Shown here in pieces: positions 10,471 through 18,900 of a stretch of 64,000 nt of DNA. The translations under genes were made by a program, and so were the position numbers. The notes under the pieces are model-generated. The model searched no databases. It was not told the DNA's origin and saw only the letters and a program-made list of their open reading frames with translations. This stretch comes from Wolfiporia cocos. Its lineage: Eukaryota; Basidiomycota; Agaricomycetes; Polyporales; Phaeolaceae. The stretch covers positions 2,356,001 through 2,420,000 of the forward strand of contig JACCLO010000012.1 in NCBI GenBank assembly GCA_029448655.1, written 5' to 3'. Numbering within the stretch: position 1 is the stretch's first letter; every line of letters begins with the position of its first letter.

Positions 10471-11430
10471 TTCTTCAATCGTTCGTTCTGGTTCGGGGGT
10501 TTTCTGTGCGAATTCCTTAGCGCTTTCCTGACAGCGTCGATGATTTGTATCTTTGTTCGGAACTTCTTTCGCGTTTCCCCTTTCTTTCCTATGATCCTAG
10601 GGTTATCTTTCGCGAAGCGTCGGATCGCTTCGTACTCTTCGGGAGTATAGAGCCGCTGCGCTGTTTCTTCTGGCTGGTCCGTGGATCCGAATCCTTTCTC
10701 CCCTCGTTCTGTTTCATCTAGGTCTTCGACCTCTAAGATGTCGGGGGTGAGGTGTCGCTCGAAAATTATCTGGGCTATTCGCATGCCCGGGATAATTCTA
10801 TGCGCTTTGTCTGAGTAGTTGAAGACGATGGCTCCGACGTCTCCTCGGTAGTCCGAGTCTATGATTCCGGCTTGTACTACCAATCCGTGTCTGAGGGTGT
10901 TGCCCGATCGTCCGGCTAGCCTTCCATACGATCCCTTTGGGATCTTCATTTTTACTCCTGTGGAGACGAGTTTCCATCCTCCGGCGGGAATCTCGGTTTC
11001 TTCTGCAGCGTAAAGGTCATACCCCGCAGCTTCTTGGGTCCCCCTGGTTGGAATTCTTCCTTCTGGGGCAACTACCATCTCCACCGTATCCATTCGGATT
11101 GTGGCTTCGTGTTTCTTTTCTTCTGCCCCTAGTATCGATCGTACATCGACTGTTTGGTCCTTCCAGTCGATCGTGGGGTTTTCGTCTTTTAGCCATCCAT
11201 ACCCTAGAATCATATTTTCTGCTCCGATTGATCCTACGAGGAATCGGACTTTTCGCGTTTTCTGGGTCTTCGGATATCGTAGTAGTATGGTAGCTTCTCG
11301 GTCTATTCGCCCATCTTTGTTTTCCGTTCCGTCAACGTTTTTGACGATGATCGGGTTCTTCAAGGGTTGCGTGGGCACCTTGTATTTTTCTACCACTCTG
11401 CTGTGGATTAGGTTCGACATTGCTCCTGAG
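10371..11430 (-). pseudogene. Element A protease (C-terminal part) and dUTPase; N-terminal part displaced to 21096-21225
   Basis: The retained ORF starts directly after the active-site DSGA at the ATG of MSNLIHSR (11420). The protease flap/GYGWL region (MILGYGWLKDENPTIDW) is followed by a dUTPase domain. Its motifs in order: AAGYDLYAAEE (1), AGRSGNTLRHGL (2, degenerate PRSG), GIIDSDYRGDV (3), PGMRIAQIIF (4), GFGST (5). dUTPase hydrolyses dUTP to dUMP and limits uracil in new cDNA. The domain sits between PR and RT. The frame is -1 to Gag and the following RT frame is -1 to this one, with ~225 nt of overlap. The Asp-Ser-Gly codons are split by element B, so the protease cannot be made. Confidence 0.9.
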
Positions 11431-12049
11431 TGTCACAAGAATTCTCCTAGTTTCCCTATATTTCTTACTATTTTTCCGGCAATTCTACGAATTATCTACG
11501 ACTTTCTAGACCAATAACTAGCTTATCTGGTTCATAAGTTTACGGTTACATACGTGCCGAATGATGGCCGCGTTATCTCCCGTAACGACGGTCTTATCTT
11601 ATCACTAGTAGTTACCATCAGTCACATGTCTAGTTCCAGCCAATCGGACATTCCGTCCGGAAGCAGTCAGCGTATAAACGTCAGCGGACCGGGCTTTGGT
11701 CACGCCCCGTCTTTGTAATGACAAGAGCGCAAAACGCCATTCGTGCGGCCTACGCCGCCTTTCCATATCCCGGTTTTGATCGGCATATGTATTTATCGTA
11801 TATTACTAAGTACTTAGGTACCTGGGGACTTGTACATACGAATACGGACACTAGTATTATCTAATAAGACTGTTAGGGGTCTTATTTATCATGTATATAT
11901 ACTGGACTTGCTGAGCGCTATTGCCTCAGTTCTATTCATTGCATTCATACTACGAGTTAACCACTCAACGTATCCTGCTTAACATCTGCTTTACCTCTTG
12001 CCTAACCAGCAATACCAAGATCATAACAAGTAAGTGTTATCTTGTGTTA
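11431..12049 (+). repeat. 5' LTR of element B
   Basis: 619 bp, from TGTCACAAGA to TCTTGTGTTA, with imperfect inverted ends. It contains a TATA box (TATATATA, 11894-11901). The motif AGTTCTATTCAT (11928-11939), ~34 bp downstream, is the inferred transcript start and is complementary to the PBS just after the LTR. By this map U3 is ~497 bp and R/U5 ~122 bp. Confidence 0.95.
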
Positions 12050-12050
12050 T

Positions 12051-12062
12051 ATGAATAGAACT
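12051..12062 (+). other. Primer binding site of element B (self-priming type)
   Basis: ATGAATAGAACT begins one base after the LTR end. It does not begin with TGG, the usual complement of a tRNA 3' end. It is instead a perfect 12-nt reverse complement of the LTR stretch at the predicted transcript 5' end (11928-11939). This is the arrangement known for Tf1/sushi-type elements. Confidence 0.75.
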
Positions 12063-12749
12063 CGCTTTCGCCCCCACCCTCTTTGAGGGTCTGGGATTTT
12101 TTCTTCTTAGGGGTTTTCGTCGCCGTCTGCGCACCCCTGCTCGCCGCCAGGCAGCGGGGTATCCTTAGTGGGCTCTGGGGGATCATCGCCTTCGGGCAAA
12201 CAGCCGGACCGTAGGCTTAAGCGGAACCGGGGACTGGCTGCCAAGCCTTTCCCCATATGTTGGGAATCGATGGCAACGGTGTAACGTCTTGACCGGGCCG
12301 GAGACGACCTTCTCGCCTATCCCCAGGCGTACAGGGGCCACTCTATTTAGAGTTGGGATGGTGGGCACGAGTTGCCCTGCCTAGAACCGCTGCCGATACG
12401 GCTTCAGAACGATAGAGTTCTGGCCTTGGCGCCCTCTAAGTCCCTCAGGGCATGGGTTTGGTTTAAACACTGGCAGCCACCTAACTGGAGTGAGGCGTGG
12501 GCACATGCGGGGTGTAATACCCCAAATCCTGCATTCCCAGGCGTCAAGGGAAGACGACCTGCTGTATCCCCCACCTGGTAGCGTGAGAGAGACGCCAGCC
12601 AGTCGCCGACACTAACTCCGGTCGAGGGCGGAGCGCCCATTGACGCCGGAGGATAAGCGCACGACACATCAAGAAGCGACGATAAGCCCCGACAGAAGAC
12701 CGCGTGATTTCCACTAGAATAGCTTACTTAGACTTCTTTTTACGTAGTC
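12063..12749 (+). other. Untranslated leader of element B
   Basis: About 690 nt between the PBS and the ORF0 start, GC-rich with many C-rich and G-rich runs (for example CGCCCCCACCC and GGGGTATCC). No ORF with recognisable content. It probably holds packaging or translation signals; I cannot assign a structure. Confidence 0.5.
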
Positions 12750-13565
12750 ATGCCGAAAGCACCACGTTTCACGGTTACTCCGAGAAACGCCGCTACGGGG
12801 GAGCGCGAGGAATGGCATATTGCCGCCTCTAAATCGCTCGAAGACCGCATCTCCGCGGTCACAGCCCCAAAGCGAGGAAAGTCCCGAAAGGGCAAAGACG
12901 TCTTCTACAGGAAGCCGAACCCCGACCCGGAGGAGATCCGAAGGGTCAACCACGAGGCCGCCCTCGACGACATCAGGCGAAAGAAGCTCAACAAGCTTCT
13001 CCGCCAGAAGGAGAAGCTCGAGGCTCGGATTCAGAAACAAAGCCTGGATCAGCTGATCGCCGAGGCAGCCAGGAAGAGGGTTGAGGAAGAGAGAATGGTG
13101 AGGAGTCTTCGGGAGCGAATTGAGCCCCCAAAGAAGTCGCTATTGGAGAGAGTGGAGGAGCTGAGGATGCCAGCCGAGTGGGTCGAGAAACGGGGTCTTG
13201 CGAACCCCAGGGACGTCCACTGCACGGAGAAAAAGTGGGACTGGTTCTTGGACGTCGACAAACAGATGAACGCCGCCCACAAGAATCTTTTCCGCCTATG
13301 GAAAGTCCCCGATGCAACCACCACGGCCCCAATCATTGCGAAGTTCACCACTCTCATCACCGACTTCGACGACCTCTCCACACACCTGGAGCAAAGGGTC
13401 CGTCAGGACTCCATGAAGAACGAAGACCTCCGCCGCCTCGAAAAATATCTCAGGAGGGTGGAGCACGTTTTTGGAGACCTAGACGTGAAACAGCACGTTA
13501 CGTATTTAAAGACTCATCTAGTACATAGCGGTCTCAACTTCGACCTCGGCAAACCCCAGTTGTAG
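12750..13565 (+). CDS. Element B ORF0: coiled-coil protein upstream of Gag, function unknown
   Basis: 271 codons starting at ATG 12750 (MPKAPRFTVTPRN) and ending at TAG 13563-13565, 151 nt before the Gag ATG. A highly charged region (residues ~75-150, rich in Lys, Arg, Glu and Leu in heptad-like spacing, such as RRKKLNKLLRQKEKLEAR) should form a long coiled coil. It is followed by a less charged half (WDWFLDVDKQMNAAHKNLFRL). No zinc finger, membrane segment or enzyme motif is visible. Ty3/gypsy elements normally start with Gag, so an additional upstream ORF is unusual. It could be a split Gag N-terminal (matrix-like or multimerisation) part, or a separate regulatory protein. I do not recognise the family. 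Confidence 0.75.
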   Translation: MPKAPRFTVTPRNAATGEREEWHIAASKSLEDRISAVTAPKRGKSRKGKDVFYRKPNPDPEEIRRVNHEAALDDIRRKKLNKLLRQKEKLEARIQKQSLDQLIAEAARKRVEEERMVRSLRERIEPPKKSLLERVEELRMPAEWVEKRGLANPRDVHCTEKKWDWFLDVDKQMNAAHKNLFRLWKVPDATTTAPIIAKFTTLITDFDDLSTHLEQRVRQDSMKNEDLRRLEKYLRRVEHVFGDLDVKQHVTYLKTHLVHSGLNFDLGKPQL

Positions 13566-13572
13566 TAGATAG

Positions 13573-13654
13573 AAAGTCCTGAAAAGGCATTATCTTTGGT
13601 GCATGGCATTGATTGCGAAAAGTCCTGAAAAGGCATTTAAGTCCTGAAAAGGCA
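13573..13654 (+). repeat. Three direct copies of a 16-nt motif between ORF0 and Gag
   Basis: AAGTCCTGAAAAGGCA occurs at about 13574-13589, 13620-13635 and 13639-13654. Each copy can fold into a tiny hairpin, CCU-GAAA-AGG, with a GNRA tetraloop. Position between two ORFs suggests a packaging or translation-reinitiation signal; this is inference. Confidence 0.7.
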
Positions 13655-13716
13655 CTCTTTTCTTGAATTATCGTTTAAGGAAGAAAATAACTCAAGCTGA
13701 CGAATACTGTCCAGCA

Positions 13717-15954
13717 ATGGTGTCTTACACAATCGTCCAAGGCGCTTTGTACAACACCCACAAGGTGGCTACGGCCTACCGCCCCGCCGTCGGCAAGCAC
13801 GCGTGGCCCGGAGAGCAAACCTGCTTGATGGACTACCTGCGAGTCGTATTCGGCATCAGAGTTAGGGGGAGTGTCACCTCCTTCAACTCAATTCCGGCGC
13901 ATGTGCGCCCATTCCTGAACGTAAACCATACGGCGTACATCAAGTACTATGGGGAAGATTCGACCAGGAACCACATATCGTGGTGGAGGTGGGACAATTA
14001 CTGCACCGCCATCCCCCTGTCGGACCTCATAGTCCTGTACGGTGACGTCCACTGGTACTCCCAGGAAGAAGCGTCACCACGCACGAGAGCCGCCAGGCTC
14101 TTCAACCCGGAAACACCCGCACGCCGAGCAGTCATCACTCCCGAAGGCAGCGAGACTCCACGGCCGGAGGAACCAGTCGACACGGAGCCCCTATTTGGGA
14201 CGCTTCCCGATCTCCTCCCCTCCTATGAAAGGGGAACCCTGGAAATAGTCGCGCAGCCAGAAAGAAGCGAGAATGAATTGATGGGAAGGTTGCAGCGCAC
14301 TCTGGAAGTGGCCGCCCCAGACGAAGTTCTGCAGGTGGGAAAAGAAGCTTACAGGGAAGCGCTGTACCAAGCCAAAAACCACCTCTACAGCAACCTCGCG
14401 GCATATAAAAGCCGGGTAGACACGAATATGGAAATGGTCTGGAACAAGACCAACCAGATTCGGAGTCACAACCAGGTGCTTCAAAATAGAATAGAAGCAC
14501 TAGAGGAAGCAGAGAGTTTGCGGCAACAATTGGATACCCTTTCCGAAAATCGGTTCGTCCGCATAGAAAAAGACATCGCAGTACTGCAAAAGCGTCCGGC
14601 AGTCCCAACCGCGGGACCCAGCGGTGCCCAGGTCACGGCACTAATTAATAGAATTGACCAACTCGAAGCGGAGTTAACCGCTCTAAAAAACGCACCGGCA
14701 GCCGCGACAGCAGCAGCCACAACGGTCAACTTCCAACAGACCAAACCGACTCAGCCGCCCAAATTCTCGGGCCCTAAAGACTCCATTTCATCAAAAGAAT
14801 GGATCCAAAAGATGGGCATGTATTTCGCGGACGCCAAGGTGACCCTCGAGGAAGACAAAGTCCGCCAAGCCCTGCTACGGCTTACGGGCGAGGCCTACCA
14901 GTACATGTCGCCGGTAGTTGATAAGATCGCCGCCGGACAAACCTCGGGGCACACCTGGAAAACGTTTGCGGAAACCATCGAGAAGGTGTACGGCAAGAAG
15001 ACGGACAAGGAGATTGCCGAAAAGGAGATTGAAGGGTACTTCGGGGACGAAGGGAAAAAGAAGCTCCAATCGGACTTCTTCTCTTGGGCACAGAAGCTCA
15101 GGACCCTGGCTCGCCTGGCCGAGACTGACAACAAGACATTGTTCAGTCACATCAAACGGATCCTCCCGGAAAAGGTGCGAGAGACCCTCGCTACCTTGGA
15201 ATCGGTGCCCGGCTTTACTATGCCGACCGACTGGGAGGTATACCTCGATATGGCCATTGACCTCTACAAGAGGCAATACCCGGAGAAGCTCAAAGGCAAG
15301 ATCTTTGAGGAAGAAAAAAGGAAGGAGTCGTCGGGGTCTGGTAAGACCGCCGAAAAAGCTACGTCGAAGCCTGCCAAGGCTGATGACAAAGGCAAAGGCA
15401 AGGCAAAGGAAACCGGCTCTTACGGGAAGGACTGTCGCAAGCACCCTGGACAACACAAATGGGGCGACTGTCCTGAGAACCCTAAGAACAAGCCGAAGGA
15501 AGCCAAGCCGGCCAGTAGTGGAAGCGGAACGACGAAGCCGACAGGCTCGTCGAGCGGAACGCAACAGTCGGGCCAGAAGAAATTGGACCCGAAGAAAAAA
15601 TACAAGGTCCGAATCGTCAGCACCCAGGAACTGGTGACTGACGACGAAGACGAGTCCCCCCAAGCCACCGTAGGGACCATCCGGACCAACGTTCCAAAGC
15701 AACCAGAGGTGGTTCCTCTGGCCCCCACTACGCGCATCAGCGATGAGGAGCAAAGCGGGAGCCCGGTGCGATCGGCTGAAAGCACCAGCCCCGTCCAGAC
15801 CCAGTCGACTGGTTCGACTTCGACTGCGCCTACACCGTCGGGCGACTCCATCAGGACACATCTGCCCTGGCTTCGCAAGCGGATAGCCGACTCCGCAAAC
15901 ACCCTGGGCATCTACGGAAGCTCTGCCTCGGGTTTTCCCACCGAGCACATGTGA
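13717..15954 (+). CDS. gag: Element B Gag
   Basis: 745 codons from ATG 13717 (MVSYTIVQG); the frame is open a little further upstream but without an ATG. It has a ~300-residue N-terminal region with a glutamate-rich coiled-coil-like section (NQVLQNRIEALEEAESLRQQ). The capsid-like domain typical of retrotransposon Gag follows (PPKFSGPKDSISSKEWIQKM ... FFSWAQKLRTLARLAETDN). Then come a Lys-rich tail and a knuckle-like CRKHPGQHKWGDC, which is C-x2-H-x3-H-x4-C rather than CCHC. The C-terminus is Ser/Thr/Pro/Gln-rich. Role by family: particle assembly and RNA packaging. The stop TGA overlaps the first ATG of pol (TGATG) and lies in a frameshift signal. Confidence 0.93.
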   Translation: MVSYTIVQGALYNTHKVATAYRPAVGKHAWPGEQTCLMDYLRVVFGIRVRGSVTSFNSIPAHVRPFLNVNHTAYIKYYGEDSTRNHISWWRWDNYCTAIPLSDLIVLYGDVHWYSQEEASPRTRAARLFNPETPARRAVITPEGSETPRPEEPVDTEPLFGTLPDLLPSYERGTLEIVAQPERSENELMGRLQRTLEVAAPDEVLQVGKEAYREALYQAKNHLYSNLAAYKSRVDTNMEMVWNKTNQIRSHNQVLQNRIEALEEAESLRQQLDTLSENRFVRIEKDIAVLQKRPAVPTAGPSGAQVTALINRIDQLEAELTALKNAPAAATAAATTVNFQQTKPTQPPKFSGPKDSISSKEWIQKMGMYFADAKVTLEEDKVRQALLRLTGEAYQYMSPVVDKIAAGQTSGHTWKTFAETIEKVYGKKTDKEIAEKEIEGYFGDEGKKKLQSDFFSWAQKLRTLARLAETDNKTLFSHIKRILPEKVRETLATLESVPGFTMPTDWEVYLDMAIDLYKRQYPEKLKGKIFEEEKRKESSGSGKTAEKATSKPAKADDKGKGKAKETGSYGKDCRKHPGQHKWGDCPENPKNKPKEAKPASSGSGTTKPTGSSSGTQQSGQKKLDPKKKYKVRIVSTQELVTDDEDESPQATVGTIRTNVPKQPEVVPLAPTTRISDEEQSGSPVRSAESTSPVQTQSTGSTSTAPTPSGDSIRTHLPWLRKRIADSANTLGIYGSSASGFPTEHM

Positions 15955-15974
15955 TGACCTGCCCACTTGTGCTC
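15930..15974 (+). promoter_or_regulatory. -1 ribosomal frameshift signal at the gag/pol boundary of element B
   Basis: The heptamer GGGTTTT (15930-15936) is in the correct Gag phase (G GGT TTT). A 6-nt spacer follows, then a perfect 7-bp stem GAGCACA/TGTGCTC (15943-15949 with 15968-15974) with an 18-nt loop. Slipping back one base at the heptamer leads straight into the open pol frame. The same place also has an overlapping stop-start TGATG (15952-15956), so termination-reinitiation is an alternative. Confidence 0.7.
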
Positions 15975-18900
15975 CCGTGTAATTTTAGTCCCGTACCCGC
16001 TGTAAAGAGTGTATTCGAGTCAATGTATCATATTTTTGGCAACGATGCGCGCGACTTCGCTCGATCATTCCGTGTCGAAGTAACACTCTGGGTATATGGG
16101 CAAAAAGTGCAGGCTCTGGCTCTAATCGACAGTGGTGCAACCATATCGGTCATATCACAACGATTGGTCGATAAACATAAGCTGGTCACCGACAAACTAG
16201 CGTTTCCTATTACGGTTACAAACGCAGACGGAACAGAAAACGTCGCCGGCCGCTTAACGCAATCAGTAAAAGCATTTATGCAACATGGCACACACAAGGA
16301 AAAAATAGGTCTGACGGTCATGCACCTAGAACCAGACCTAATCCTTGGCTATGACTGGTTGCGTCTCCACAATCCTACCTTTGATTGGAGAAAAGGAGAA
16401 ATGGAATATGCACGCTGTACACACGACCAACCCTACGCCAGAAAAAAGGGTAACCGCCCTTCTGAGGAGGAAGCAGTTGAACTCCCAGAAAAGGAAATCA
16501 TCGAAGTAAATTCGATTTGGGACACTCCCGTGGACATATTAGGAGAGGAGGACCCCGAAAATCCTTTGATCGCTTGGGTGGCAACCCTTGACGACGAGGA
16601 AATGAACCTGCTGACACAGTTGGTAGCCGAGGTACTTGACAAAGACCTCGACGAAGCAGACGACCGTGAGGAAAACACACCACCGATTGACATTGAAAAA
16701 TGGCGATCGTTAGTGCCCGAACAATACCAAGAGTATGGGCCAACGGTGTTCTCACAAAAGGCGTCAGAGAGGATGCCGGAACGGAAGCCCTGGGATCACG
16801 CCATAGTGCTTGAACCAGATGCGCAGCTTCCTCCCCCGGTAAAACCATACAAAATGTCTCCCCAAGAGCGTAATAGCTTGGATGAGTGGATAGACACCGA
16901 ATTACGGAAGGGTTACATTCGACCATCCGAAAGTCCGATGGCATCCCCGGTCTTCTTTGTCCATAAAAAGGACGGAGGACTGCGGATGGTTGTCGATTAT
17001 AGGAGGCTAAACGAAATAACCGTAAAAAATCGTTATCCGATACCTCGGATCGATGATCTCATCGATCAACTGTCCCATGCGACCATCTTCACCAAAATCG
17101 ACCTTAGATGGGGATACAACAATGTCCGCATCAAGGAAGGTGATGAATGGAAGACGGCGTTTATTACACACCGTGGACTATACGAGGCAACGGTAATGTA
17201 TTTCGGTTTTTGCAACGCCCCCGCAACGTTCCAAGCGATGATGAATTCTATCCTCGCACCGTTCATTCGAACCGGCAAGGTGGTTGTCTACTTAGACGAC
17301 ATCTTGATTTTCGGGAATGATATGGAGGAACATCGGCGACTTACCAAAGGGGTTCTCCAAACCCTGAAGGACTCGGACTTGTATGCGAAGCCCGAAAAGT
17401 GCTTCTTTGAACAATCTTCCATCGAATACCTAGGAATGATCATATCCGACGGTAACATCATGATGGATCCGAAGAAGTACGCCGGAGTTCAGGACTGGCC
17501 CAGACCTACTAAGGTCAAAGAGGTTCAAGCTTTCCTTGGATTCGCCAACTTCTACAGGCGATTCATAGAAGGCTTCTCAAAAATAGCCAAACCACTCACC
17601 ATGCTGACCAAAAAGTCAGAAGCTTGGCATTGGGACGCCGAGCAGGAAAATGCCTTCCAAACCCTAAAGGAAGCATTCACCAAAGCGCCCGTGCTTCGAA
17701 TTCCGTCGCACGATCAGCCTTTCCGCGTAGAAACAGATGCGTCAGACTTCGCTACCGGAGCAGTACTATCTCAGTTAGATCCTACGGATAAAAAATTCCA
17801 CCCTGTGGCGTACTATAGCAAATCGCTAAGTGCCCCGGAAAGGAACTACGAGATCTACGACAAGGAAATGTTGGCTGTCATCAGGGCCCTGGAGGAGTGG
17901 CGACACTACCTAGAGGGACACCCTGAAAAATTCGAGATATGGTCGGATCATCTAAACCTGACCTATTTCAAAACGGCGCAAAAACTGACGAGACGACAAG
18001 CCCGTTGGGCACTGTACCTCTCACGCTTCAACTTCCAAATGAAGCACAAACCTGGCAAAACAATGCTAACCGCGGATCCTCTGTCCAGGCGGCCAGACCA
18101 TGAGGAGGGGGTGGATCTCGATAATCGCGATCAGGTTCTTCTGAAACCTGAGTGGTTCGAGCAAGAGTACATGGCAATGGCTCTTGATACCTCCCATGCT
18201 GCCCCACAATCGGAAGACGAATCGATACTCCGAGAGATTCGCAAAGCATTGCTAGACGACAAGGTCACAAAAGACTACAAGGAGCTGCTCTCATCCGGCC
18301 CTCGTGAATTCAAAAAAGACCTATCAGAATGGAACTACGAAGGAGGGTTACTCCTCCGAAGAGGCAAAGTCTACGTTCCAGCTACACCAGCGGATATCAG
18401 ACGGCAAGTGGTCGAGTATCATCACGATCACAAGTCAGCTGGGCATTTCGGACGTTACAAAACGTACGAGTTGCTAAGCCGCAACTATTGGTGGCCCGGA
18501 ATGTTCGTTTACGTCAAAAAATACGTAGACGGATGTGACACATGCCAACGTATGAAGAACCACCCGCAGAAGCCGTACGGCCCCCTGCAACCCTTACCGG
18601 TGCCGTCAGGCCCGTGGGAAGTGGTGACAATAGACCTGATTACACAGCTACCCCCATCGGGAATGCATGACGCGATCATGGTCGTAGTGGATCGGTTGAC
18701 CAAAAGAGCAAGGTTTTTCCCCATAGAAAACACCTTCTCAACGAAAGATCTAGCTACGATACTCTATCAAAAGGTATACCCCTTACATGGGTTACCAAAA
18801 CAGATAGTATCGGACAGAGGGACACAATTCGCCTCAAAACTATTTGGTGAATGGTGCACCCTGCTGGGAATTCAAAGGTCGATGACTACTGCGTACCATC

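Noticed and set aside
13663..13716. Upstream extension of element B Gag from a TTG codon
   Set aside because: Not an ATG; the first ATG is 13717, and part of the extension lies next to the repeat array.
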